Below, piece after piece: positions 8,689 to 17,054 of a stretch of 64,000 nucleotides of DNA. Numbering within the stretch: the first letter of the stretch is position 1; each line of letters begins with the position of its first letter. Origin of the DNA: Streptosporangium saharense (GTDB taxonomy: Bacteria > Actinomycetota > Actinomycetes > Streptosporangiales > Streptosporangiaceae); contig NZ_JACHJP010000001.1 of assembly GCF_014203715.1 (NCBI RefSeq), forward strand, positions 1,528,432-1,592,431, written 5' to 3'. Position numbers and translations under genes: made by a program. The notes below the pieces were generated by a model. It ran no database searches. It saw only the letters and a list, made by a program, of their open reading frames with translations, and had not been told where the DNA came from.

Positions 8689-11457
8689 TTGAACGGTGTT
8701 CCGGGCACTGCTTCGAGCGGAGTCCTGATCGGACGGTCGGCCGAGTTCGACAGACTTGTCGCGCTGCTCCACACGGCCTCCGAGGGATTGTCGGGGGTCG
8801 CCCTGGTCGGTGGCGACGCGGGCATCGGCAAAACCCGTCTCGTCACGGAGCTGGTCGAGCAGGCCAGACGGGATGGCTTCGCCATACTCGTCGGACAGTG
8901 TGCGGAGCTGGGTGACGCGCTGCCGTACCTCCCACTGGCCGACGCCCTACGCGGTGCTCCCGCCGAGCTGCGCGCGGAGATCGACGCCCGTCCCGTCCTT
9001 GGCAGGCTGCTGCCAGGAGGCACCGACCCCGGCACCGAGAGCGCCTCCGGCCTCACCCAGCAGCGGCTGTTCGGGTCGATGCTCGGCTTCCTGGCCGTAC
9101 GGCCCGTGCTGTTGGTGCTCGAAGACCTGCACTGGGCTGACCGTTCGACCCGTGACCTGCTGGTCTTCCTCAGCCGGATGCTGCAGACCGAGCAGGTCCT
9201 GCTGGTCGGCACCTACCGCACCGACGACCTGCACAGGCGTCACCCGCTACGTCGGCTCCTCGCCGAGCTCAGGCTCCTTCCCTCGGTGACCTCCATCGAA
9301 CTGACCCCGCTCGACCGGGCCGAGATGGCCGACTATCTCACCGCCCTCGGCGGCACCGACGTCCAGGTCATCGACGAGGTCGCCGAACGCGCGGAGGGCA
9401 ACCCCTTCTACGGCGCCGAACTGCTCGAAGCCGTGACCGAGGGCTCCTCGATGACCGATGACCTCGCGGGCCTGTTGCTGTCCAGGGCCGAGGTGCTCTC
9501 CGACGAGGCCCAGCGGGTGCTGCGCGGTGCCGCCGTAGCGGGCAGACGGGTCGACCACGACCTGCTCCAGGAGGTTTCCGGCCTCCCCGACCTGGCCTTC
9601 GACGAGGCCATGCGAGAGATCGTCTCGCGCGGGCTGCTCCGTCTCGACGGCGAGTACGGCTACGCCTTCCGGCACGCCCTCCTCCAGGAGGCGGTCTACA
9701 CCGACCTGCTGCCCGGTGAACGGGTCAGACTGCACTCCGAGTTCGCCCGCCTGCTCACCGCCCGTCGGGGTGCGGCGGCCGAGCTCGCCTACCACTATCT
9801 CGCGGGCCACGACCTCGCGGAGGGCCTGTCCGCGTCGGTCGAGGCAGGGCGCAAGGCCGAGAGCCTCGGTGCCCCCGCGGAAGCCCACCGCCACTTCGAC
9901 CAGGCACTAGAGCTGTGGGAACGCGTCCCGGACGCCGAACAGCGCGCCGGGATCGACCGCGTACGGCTCACGGCGCGCACCGCCGCCGTGGCGGCCGACA
10001 TGGGCGACAACCACCGGGCCATCGCCCTGCTGCGTTCGCTCCCTCCCACGTCGGAGGTCTGTGAGCGGCTCGCCTACTACCTCTACGACTCCGACGATCT
10101 CCAGGGCGCGATCACCGCCGCCACGGCGGCCGTCGAGGCCGCCCCTCCGGACAGCCCCGCCCTGGCCAGGGCACTCGCCACACTCTCCCGCACATTCACC
10201 TGGCCACCGCGATCCGCCGAGGACGCCGGGGCCAAGGAACTGGCCGAACGCGCGCTCGGGGTGGCCAGGGCCACCGGGACCACCGACGCCGAGAAGGGGG
10301 CGATCCTCGTGCTCGCCACCTGCGCCGAGTACGAGGGCGACACCGCGCTGGCCGAGAAGCTGTTCGACTCCGTCGCCCTGCGAGACTCCGGCGACCTGGC
10401 CATGGACCTGCGCGCCCTGTTCCACCAGGCCCGCATACGGTACGAACGCGGATTCATGGCAGGCGCGACCGAGGCAGCCGAACGTGGTGTACGGCTGGCC
10501 GAACGCACCGGACTGTCATGGAGCACCTACGGCACGGACCTGCGGTTCCTGCAGCTGCTCATCCACTACTCGGGGGGAGAGTGGTCCCGCGCCGCGGAGA
10601 TGGCCGCCGGGTTCGGTGCCCGGGTCGGCAGGGTCGCCGAAGCTGTTCTGTCCTCCTTCGCGTTGTTCGTCGAGACCGCCGTGGGGGCGCCCCAGGTCGA
10701 GCAGCGCCTCGCCTGGCTCAAGCCATTCTGGTCCGACCCCCTAGTCGCTTACATGTCACGTGGTCTGGCCGCCGAGCACGCCCTCTGGCAGGGTGATCCC
10801 GAACTCGCCCTTGAGCACACCACCGCCGTCCTCGACGCGATCGACCCTCCCGACCTCGGGACGATCCGCATCAGCGCCGTCGCGCTGTGGGCGCTGGCCG
10901 ATCTGGGCCGTGCGGAGGGCGCCGACGAACTGCTCGCCCGCGCCCGTGGTGTGGTCAGGGCAGGGATGGGCATCGAGGGACAGGGATGGATGGCCCGCGC
11001 CGAAGCCGAGTGGCACCGGGCGCACGGCCGCTTCGACGTCGAGGCCTGGCGCAGAGTCGTCGAGATCTTCGACCCCGCCTTCGTCTACGAGACCGCGCGT
11101 GCCCGGTGGCGGCTGTCCGAGGCGCTGCTCGTCTCGGGGGAGCGCGCCGCCGCGCTTGAGGAGTGGCGGCTCGCCGTCGAGACCGCCGACTCCCTGGGCG
11201 CCAAGCCACTGGCCGCTGCCCTGGCCGAGTTGGGGCAGCGTGCCAGGTTCGTCACCGCCCAGCAGGGCCTGCTCACCGGTCGCGAACAGGAGGTGCTGGC
11301 CCTGGTGGCCGAGGGCCTGCCCAACCGCGAGATCGGGGAACGCCTGTTCATCGCCCAGAAGACGGTCAGCGTGCACGTCTCCAACATTCTTGGCAAACTC
11401 GGTGTCTCTTCTCGAACCCAGGCCGCCGCTCTCGCGCGCAAGCGGGGCCTTCTCTGA
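8689..11457 (+). CDS. Large LuxR-family ATPase regulator (LAL type)
   Basis: The 922-residue protein has an N-terminal AAA ATPase with Walker A GGDAGIGKTRL (residues about 41-51) and Walker B LLVLEDLHWAD, a long helical TPR-like middle, and a C-terminal LuxR HTH (LTGREQEVLALVAEGLPNRE and KTVSVHVSNILGKLG, about 858-922). LAL regulators are ATP-modulated activators, often of secondary metabolism or sugar use. No biosynthetic cluster adjoins it, so the target is unknown. TTG 8689 is taken as the start, with ACGGGGAG just upstream. Confidence 0.92.
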   Translation: MNGVPGTASSGVLIGRSAEFDRLVALLHTASEGLSGVALVGGDAGIGKTRLVTELVEQARRDGFAILVGQCAELGDALPYLPLADALRGAPAELRAEIDARPVLGRLLPGGTDPGTESASGLTQQRLFGSMLGFLAVRPVLLVLEDLHWADRSTRDLLVFLSRMLQTEQVLLVGTYRTDDLHRRHPLRRLLAELRLLPSVTSIELTPLDRAEMADYLTALGGTDVQVIDEVAERAEGNPFYGAELLEAVTEGSSMTDDLAGLLLSRAEVLSDEAQRVLRGAAVAGRRVDHDLLQEVSGLPDLAFDEAMREIVSRGLLRLDGEYGYAFRHALLQEAVYTDLLPGERVRLHSEFARLLTARRGAAAELAYHYLAGHDLAEGLSASVEAGRKAESLGAPAEAHRHFDQALELWERVPDAEQRAGIDRVRLTARTAAVAADMGDNHRAIALLRSLPPTSEVCERLAYYLYDSDDLQGAITAATAAVEAAPPDSPALARALATLSRTFTWPPRSAEDAGAKELAERALGVARATGTTDAEKGAILVLATCAEYEGDTALAEKLFDSVALRDSGDLAMDLRALFHQARIRYERGFMAGATEAAERGVRLAERTGLSWSTYGTDLRFLQLLIHYSGGEWSRAAEMAAGFGARVGRVAEAVLSSFALFVETAVGAPQVEQRLAWLKPFWSDPLVAYMSRGLAAEHALWQGDPELALEHTTAVLDAIDPPDLGTIRISAVALWALADLGRAEGADELLARARGVVRAGMGIEGQGWMARAEAEWHRAHGRFDVEAWRRVVEIFDPAFVYETARARWRLSEALLVSGERAAALEEWRLAVETADSLGAKPLAAALAELGQRARFVTAQQGLLTGREQEVLALVAEGLPNREIGERLFIAQKTVSVHVSNILGKLGVSSRTQAAALARKRGLL

Positions 11458-11575
11458 GGTCCGTGTCTTGATGTGAGGCCGTCTCCCGGGTCTTGGGAGC
11501 TCTGGGCGTCTTGATGGCTTCGGAGTCTCGCTTGGATGTGTGATCAGGCGTCAGCTTGAGGGTCTCTGAATCGAC

Positions 11576-11658
11576 TGTGCTGTGTCATCCGGGTGTGCTG
11601 TGTCATCCGGGAAGGAGGTCGTGACAGGCCACGTTGCCCGCGAAGGTCGTGACAGGCC
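11576..11658. repeat. Short tandem and direct repeats in the gap after the LAL gene
   Basis: TGTGCTGTGTCATCCGGG occurs twice head to tail with no mismatch (11576-11593, 11594-11611). It is followed by two copies of AGGTCGTGACAGGCC (11616-11630 and 11644-11658). No coding sense is seen. The block lies just downstream of the stop codons of two converging genes. Confidence 0.8.
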
Positions 11659-11684
11659 GCGTCGCTTGGGAGAGGAGAGCGGAC

Positions 11685-12074
11685 TCAGCCGTTGTGCGCG
11701 GCCAGAGCCAGATCGCGGACAACCTGGATGAGCTCGGACGGGTCGAACGGCTTGGTGAGATAGGCGTCGACACCGATCCCCAGCCCACGCCGTTTGTCGT
11801 CCTCCTGTGCCCGCGCGGTGATCAGCACCACCTTGATGTGGCTGGTCTCCTCGTCGCCGCGCAGCCTCGTCGCGGTCATCCATCCATCGAGCCTGGGCAT
11901 CATGACGTCGAGCGTGATGACGTCAGGCCGTACGTCCAGCACCCGATCAAGGCAGTCCTGCCCATCGGAGGCGGTCTCGACCTGGAACCCCTCCAGGGTC
12001 AGATTGACCGCGATGAGCTGTCGGATGACCTCGTCGTCATCCACCACCAACACTTTTCCCAGAGGCTCGCCCAC
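11685..12074 (-). CDS. Single-domain response regulator (REC only)
   Basis: The product is 129 residues and holds only a receiver domain: acidic pocket VDDDE (Asp12-14), phospho-acceptor Asp56 in VITLDVMMP, switch Thr in VLITA and the conserved Lys in DAYLTKPF. There is no output domain. GTG 12074 follows GAGGAG by 14 bases; a longer upstream frame reads poorly and is not used. No histidine kinase is nearby, so the partner kinase is elsewhere. Such lone receivers act by protein contact or in phosphorelays. Confidence 0.88.
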   Translation of the reverse strand: MGEPLGKVLVVDDDEVIRQLIAVNLTLEGFQVETASDGQDCLDRVLDVRPDVITLDVMMPRLDGWMTATRLRGDEETSHIKVVLITARAQEDDKRRGLGIGVDAYLTKPFDPSELIQVVRDLALAAHNG

Positions 12075-12454
12075 GGGCGTGAGGCTAACTCCTCGAAGCG
12101 GTGTCCCGCGCGGTTTTCGATGGATGTGTACACAGAGCTGTTCATGGGCGACAGGTTCCCGCAGGCGGAGACCGGCCAGGAAGACGTTTTTCGTCAGGTT
12201 TCTCACTTCTGAGGTGGCTAGGCCTGTCGTCATGGGCTTCGGTCATCGGGGCTCTCCCTCGGGGTGGTGTGGAACGCTGCGCCGTACGGAGGCGTCGGAG
12301 AACATCTTCAACCGGGGAACGCGCGGAAGCCGATCGCCGAACGCGATTCTGTGGATAACTCGAGTTATCCACAGAACGGGATTCGGTCGCCCGGCGACCC
12401 CGCCGTTCCTCCGATCCTGGGCCTCGACCGTTCGTCGATCCCAGGAGGTCACGC
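12075..12454. other. 380-bp divergent intergenic region
   Basis: This gap separates the starts of the response regulator and the NlpC/P60 gene. It carries the 30-bp palindrome described separately, near-matching arms around it (CCGAA on the left, TTCGG on the right), and an AGGAGG site at 12442-12447 before the NlpC ATG. No other gene is supported. Confidence 0.7.
12347..12376. promoter_or_regulatory. Perfect 30-bp palindrome containing two inverted DnaA-box 9-mers
   Basis: The half-site is TTCTGTGGATAACTC, repeated exactly in inverted orientation with no spacer. Each arm holds TTATCCACA (12365-12373 on +, 12350-12358 on -), the E. coli DnaA-box consensus; the usual Streptomyces box is TTGTCCACA. 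The site lies 79 bases before the NlpC/P60 start. It could be a DnaA-titrating or DnaA-responsive site, or an operator for an unrelated dimeric protein. Confidence 0.6.
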
Positions 12455-13513
12455 ATGATCACGACTCTCGTCACCATCACTGTTCTCGTGACGGCACTTG
12501 TGGTCGCTCCCCGAGTGTCCGCGAACCGCCCCTGCCGTGAAGCCGCAGACAGCTGGACGAGGTGGCTCCTCATGGGCGGTCCGCCAGGTCTTCTCGATGA
12601 GTCAGACCTTCCTGAGGACGCGTCCCAGGCGGCTCGGGGCGCCTGCCGTACGGCTTCACCAGGGGCCGCCACGGCACCGGAAAGGGCAACGGAGACCGAC
12701 GCCCGCCCGGCTTCCACAGGCCTCCACAGCATTCTGCCGACCGATGCTGCTCCACGAGGAACAGGCTCCGGAAGAGCCTCAGGCTTCTCGAACGTCCCTC
12801 CACCTGTCACTCCTTCACCGGGAGCAACTCCTTCTTCGGCCGAGGAGAAGTCGGATCGCGAGTCCGCTGGGACCGGGGAGAGCGACGCGCAGGAGAACCA
12901 GATAGGCGGTGGAGTGGGAAGACCTGACGACGACAAGCCCAGGAGAGCCGGTGAGCTCGACGAGAAAGCGGATCCGGGGCCAACCGACCATGGTCCCTTC
13001 GGAGATTCTGAAGCACACGGGGCAGAGACGGCCGTAAGCCATGACAGGACAGTCGGCAGGGTCGCGCTGGCCTTTCTGCGGAGGCCAGACTCTTTATCCC
13101 CGGTGAGAGCGGCTGTCGCGTTGTCTCCCGGCCGGATGGCCGTGGCCGCGGCCCTACGCCAACTCGGCAGGCCGTACGTCTGGGGTGGCGGTTCGAGCGC
13201 CGGACCAACCCGAGGAGGCTTCGACTGCTCAGGACTCGCCCTGCACGCCTGGGCGAGAGCGGGAGTCAGGCTGACCCACTACACCGGCAGCCAGTTCAGG
13301 CAGGGGCGCCGGGTGCCGTTCTCCCGCCTTCGTCCCGGAGACCTGGTGTTCTTCGGAGGGGGTAAGGGAGACCCCGCTCATGTGGGTGTCTATGCCGGTG
13401 GCGGTCGCATGATTCACGCTCCACGGCGCGGTGACGTCGTCAAGGTGACGATCTTCGCCACCTCCCCCTACTACCGCGCCCGCTACCGAGGCGCCATCCG
13501 CCCCACTGGCTGA
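12455..13513 (+). CDS. Exported NlpC/P60 cell-wall endopeptidase
   Basis: The 352-residue protein has an N-terminal hydrophobic segment (TLVTITVLVTALVVAPRVSA), then about 190 residues of low-complexity Pro/Ser/Asp/Glu-rich linker, then the catalytic domain. Cys258 is in GGFDCSGL and His309 in PAHVGVYAGGG; RPYVWGGGSSAGP opens the domain. These enzymes cut peptidoglycan stem peptides outside the membrane. ATG 12455 follows CCAGGAGG. The palindrome upstream may control it. Linker boundaries are approximate. Confidence 0.92.
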   Translation: MITTLVTITVLVTALVVAPRVSANRPCREAADSWTRWLLMGGPPGLLDESDLPEDASQAARGACRTASPGAATAPERATETDARPASTGLHSILPTDAAPRGTGSGRASGFSNVPPPVTPSPGATPSSAEEKSDRESAGTGESDAQENQIGGGVGRPDDDKPRRAGELDEKADPGPTDHGPFGDSEAHGAETAVSHDRTVGRVALAFLRRPDSLSPVRAAVALSPGRMAVAAALRQLGRPYVWGGGSSAGPTRGGFDCSGLALHAWARAGVRLTHYTGSQFRQGRRVPFSRLRPGDLVFFGGGKGDPAHVGVYAGGGRMIHAPRRGDVVKVTIFATSPYYRARYRGAIRPTG

Positions 13514-13627
13514 CCTCACCTATGGATGATCGCCCTCCCAAGTCGCCGTCTAACGGTCCCCTAGATCACCGCTTCGGGTTTCGAGTGTCGGTTCCCTCCT
13601 GGATGCTGGTAACCTAAACACTCGTTG

Positions 13628-13702
13628 GCCCCCTTAGCTCAGGGGATAGAGCACCGGCCTCCGGAGCCGGGAGCGCAAGTTCGAATCTTGCAGGGGGCAC
13701 CA
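13628..13702 (+). tRNA. tRNA-Arg (anticodon CCG)
   Basis: A complete cloverleaf is visible: acceptor GCCCCCT/AGGGGGC, D arm with GCTCAGGGGATAGAGC, anticodon stem CCGGC/GCCGG around CTCCGGA (anticodon CCG), T arm with GTTCGAATC, discriminator A and encoded CCA. It is the attachment site of the element that follows, and its 3' half is duplicated at 20222. Confidence 0.95.
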
Positions 13703-13704
13703 AC
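13659..13704. other. attL: 3' half of tRNA-Arg
   Basis: The 46 bases from the anticodon loop through CCA plus AC match 20222-20267 with one difference (G at 13697, A at 20260). The intact tRNA is on this side, so the element joins its 3' end. Confidence 0.88.
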
Positions 13705-13705
13705 T

Positions 13706-13735
13706 CCTGGTCAGCGGATCTACCCGCTGACCAGG
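13706..13735 (+). terminator. Hairpin after tRNA-Arg
   Basis: CCTGGTCAGCGG / CCGCTGACCAGG form a 12-bp stem with a 6-base loop, four bases after the tRNA CCA. There is no T-run. It was probably brought by the element and ends tRNA transcripts in place of the displaced original terminator at 20290. Confidence 0.6.
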
Positions 13736-13829
13736 TGAACAGCGTAAGAACGGGCGGGTCTCCAGTCTCACGGAGTCCCGCCCGATCTCATTGACGCTTA
13801 CGAGCTGTGGACCATTCGTGGAACAAGTC

Positions 13830-14210
13830 TCACAGGGTGAGCACAGCCTCTATGCGGCGGTTGTTCTGGTCTTGGTGGCCATCCAGGCACTTGGCATAGC
13901 GCTTGAGGAGCACTTCCACGCTGTTGCTCGCGCGGGCGGCTGCCTCGGTGGCGTCCACCCCTGCGTTGAGCCAGGTGGACAGTGCCGCATGCCGCAAGTC
14001 GTAGGGTCGCCTAGCCAGAGGAGAGAGCACCTGCTGAGGGGTGAGTGCGAAGCGGCGCGCCTCTCTCCACACCCACGCGTAGGTGGAAGTTCCCAGAACC
14101 CCTCCCCGCTCATTGCAGAACAGCCGGCCTTCCCGCACCGGGGGTCGCCCGGTGCCTGCGCGCAACCCTGCTCTCCAACGGAGAGTAGGCATCAGCGAGC
14201 TGGGAGCGAG
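13830..14210 (-). pseudogene. C-terminal fragment of a tyrosine integrase
   Basis: About 125 residues of the catalytic domain remain: REGRLFCNERGGVLG, ALTPQQVLSPLARRPYDLRHA, STWLNAGVDATEAA and the active-site tyrosine in LLKRYAKCLDG. The N-terminal and core-binding parts, including the first catalytic Arg, are absent, and the usual AEWAGHSVEVLL reads ARASNSVEVLL, losing the His. It ends 126 bases inside the left att site, the normal place for the element's own integrase. The missing part would lie where the HAD fragment now is. Confidence 0.85.
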
Positions 14211-14718
14211 AGACCGATCCGCTCGCTCTTCTGCGGCGCATCAGTATCGAGCAGCCGGACTTGGTGGCGATGGCGGATGCGGCGCTGACACGGTTGGAAG
14301 AGGAAGCCGTCCAACTCGCTCGCCCGACGTCTGGGGAAGAGGCTGTTCTCCGAGCCTGCGTCGAGTCTGGTCGAACCGTCTGGCTGGTCAGCAACAACGC
14401 GAGTAGCGCCATCCGGGCCTACCTGAACGCACACGGCCTCAGCGGCCAGGTGGCGGGCGTTTTCGGCCGTGTCCCGGTGATCCGGCATCGATGAAGCCCA
14501 GTCCACGGCTGCTGCTGGACGCCATGGACGCCACTGGTTCCGTCCCTACGGAGTGGGTCTTCATCGGCGACGCCGTGCGCGATGTTGAAATTGGTGATGC
14601 TGCGGGCGTATCCACTATCAGGTATGCCAACAAGCCTGGGAAAGACACCTACCTGGCAGCTGCCGGCGCTGTGGCGGTCGTGAAATCGATGAAGGCCATC
14701 GCAGATGCGATGATTTAA
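14210..14718 (+). pseudogene. 5'-truncated, frameshifted HAD family hydrolase
   Basis: The frame begins abruptly with DPLALLRRISIEQPDLV and has motif II VWLVSNNAS, then near 14480 passes to another frame carrying the motif III Lys (MKPSPRLLLDAM) and the motif IV acids WVFIGDAVRDVEIG. Restoring one base after GTCCCG joins them as GRVPGDPASMKP, so a single-base deletion is likely. Motif I (DxDxT) and about 40 residues before it are missing. It is back to back with an integrase that also lacks its N-terminus. Confidence 0.8.
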
Positions 14719-14727
14719 GCTGCGGCT

Positions 14728-16605
14728 ATGGGAGCCGAAACCACGGAGACGACTACAGGTTTTGTGGCGTACCGACATGATCCTGCCAGTGTCGCTGGGT
14801 TGGCGCGGCTTGCTGACCAGGCGTGTGACGGCGTAGCTCGTCTACTGGAGGTCAGCGTTCGTGTGACGCAAGTGGCGGCCAGGTTCACGCCTGCTCTGGA
14901 CTCGGCGGCCGTGAGGGAGGTGCAGAGCACCTTCAGCTACGTGTTAACGAGCAATAGCAGCGGTTTCGCGCAGCCAGGGGCGTCATTGATTCCTCTTGAT
15001 GGGGAATCGTTGTTTCCGCGCGCGTTGCGGGACGCCGATGATGAGGTACGTACGCTTTGGGTCGCCTTGACAGATGTTGTATCGCATCCGATAGCAAAAG
15101 CGCGGTGCGCCGACATCGTCTTCATCTTGCGCTTGGCCAAGAATAATCGCGACAGTGCGGAGAAAGCCGCACGCGCTTATCTCGCCGCCGTTGGTGGCGA
15201 CCTTTGCCGCAGGGAACAGAGCTTGGGTCTGCTGCGGGCATGGACATTGGCGCGCTCGGTCGGCTCTACAGTTCTAGAAGCAGAAGTAGCGGCAGCCTTG
15301 CTGGTTATGGCCAGAGATGTGGTGACACGCGCCGATGATCCGTATGCGGCCGTCCCGCTGCTAGAGGCACTGACCGCACCAGGGCGCAAGGGCCAGGTGT
15401 TGCCAACCAGTGCTCAAGCGAACATCCTGTTGGATCGAGCACTAGCTACATACACTGAACCCAAGGTCATCGCAGAAGTAGCGGCGCTGATCCGTAGGCG
15501 TTCGGCAGACGATCCTGTTCGTGCCGATCATCCAGCCGGGTCGAGATTGCAGCCTTGCTTGCCGAAGCGGATAAGCTCACTGAGCCGCTGACTATCCGAT
15601 TTCACCTAGCTGAGGCGGCGTCGACCGCGCCGGTTGGGAGTATCGGACCTTGAAGAGGTAGCGGTAGCTCGGCTACAGTCCTCGCCGCCAGTCGAATGGA
15701 AAACAATAGAAACCGATATCCAGATTCCGCCGGTTTATGTCAATCACTTTATGCGCCCCTTCCGATACGCGAAAGACTGGCCAGAGGCGCTGAAAGTGTG
15801 GTTCCTCACCGAGGCACCCAGCGGGAACCATGCCGGCAACGAGGCGACGGCACGGCAGATCGTGAACGAGATAGTGTTTACGCGTATTGCGAGAGTCACA
15901 CTCTATAGCACCAACGACCTTCCTAAGAAGGTCATCTCCGGTGACGATGAGGCATACCGGAATGAACTAGCCCGGGTTGAGCAGTACTCTATGGGCTGTT
16001 CTGGAATGCTGCTGGTGAATGCGCTGGACCTGACTAGGGCACGATTCGGTATACCGGCCCAAGGCGATCTAGAGACATTCATCTCTCAGTATGGTGCCCA
16101 TCCCACGCTTGCGCAGGCCCTTGCACAGGCGTTGCGGCTGTACTGGGTGGGTGAGTATTCCGCAAGTGTTCATCTTGCCGCTCCCAAGATCGAAGCGGCA
16201 GCCCGTGCCCTGCTGTTGGAAATCAACAAGCCGCTCTATCGGGCGGCGGTCGGAGATGCCACCGGGCAATTCCCCGGTCTAGGTGTCTTTCTTGAGCACC
16301 TCGTCGATAGTGGTTTCGACCCGGATTGGGAGCGTTTTCTACGGACGCTTTTGCTGTCCGATGGGGCCAATGTGCGCAATTTCGTCGCTCACGGTTTCAT
16401 GCACGACGCCGACCGGAACACTGCTGCGCTCGTGCTCCGCGCGTGCGCGGTGCTGATGTTGATCACATCGGAGGACGCTGCGCAGCGTGACAGCGCAGCG
16501 GTTAAGTCAGCGCTGATGAAACCGCTGGGGGGCAGGCCACACCGCTCGTGGCGGCGACGTGTTACCGACACTATCCGAGCTGCATACTTCGAATTTCGCC
16601 GATGA
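14728..16605 (+). pseudogene. DUF4209-type protein gene split by two frameshifts
   Basis: Two open frames, 14728-15591 and 15634-16605, read as parts of one protein of about 620 residues. Between them a third frame continues the coding sense as VEIAALLAEADKLTEP and RFHLAEAASTAPVG until about 15650, so there is a shift near 15540 and another near 15645. The C-terminal part has RNFVAHG, the RNxxxHG mark of DUF4209 (PF13910). The N-terminal helical part fits the domain that usually precedes it, but I am less sure of that. GC is lower than in flanking genes. Molecular function of the family is unknown. It could be misread as two genes. Confidence 0.65.
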
Positions 16606-16686
16606 CCTGGTTGTAGCAAGGCATTGCTGTGGTCTGCAGGTTTGGGCAGTCAAGCTCCTTTGCGGCGAGGAGGATTGACTGATTTG

Positions 16687-16770
16687 TGACGTCGGAATCA
16701 CCTGCTGGAAGAGCTCCCACAGTTCATCGGGAACCAGGCGCTCCAGGAAGGATTTGGTGATCAACCTCAT
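16687..16770 (-). pseudogene. Possible N-terminal remnant of an IS5-family transposase
   Basis: The 28 codons include LVPDELWELFQQVIP, which closely resembles the opening of actinomycete IS5-family transposases (VPDELWELF). After that the reading loses similarity. No inverted repeats were found. Too short for certainty. Confidence 0.4.
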
Positions 16771-16784
16771 AGTTGATCACCAAA
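16753..16784. other. Perfect hairpin, 13-bp arms
   Basis: TTTGGTGATCAAC and its exact complement flank a 6-base loop. It could be a terminator for the DUF4209 transcript, an IS end or an operator. No T-run follows. Confidence 0.5.
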
Positions 16785-17054
16785 CACACAGTCTTAGACA
16801 GCATGGGCCGGAGATGGCTCAGGCGTCTTGTGGAGATGACTCTTCCCAATGCCTTCCCAAGCTGGAATGTTAGTTCGACGGAAGAGGCGTTTGTGCAGGT
16901 AGATAGTGCGTCTCGTTGTGACTGCGTGGGTGTCTCATAATCCCTGGATCGTGTCATGCGGGCAATGGATCCGTCGGAGGCGGGAGGGGCTGGCCATGCC
17001 GCAGCTCTTCGGTCGTTATCGTTCCGCGCGTCACTTGTGTGGGTCGCTCATTAC

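Larger units (their letters stand above)
16606..17054. other. 449-bp gap with an IS-like remnant and a hairpin
   Basis: Only two things are supported: a short minus-strand stretch resembling a transposase N-terminus (16687-16770) and a perfect hairpin (16753-16784). The rest has no recognisable coding sense and is comparatively AT-rich. Confidence 0.6.

Noticed and set aside
12347..12376. Chromosomal replication origin
   Set aside because: Only two boxes, no dnaA, dnaN or AT-rich unwinding region nearby.
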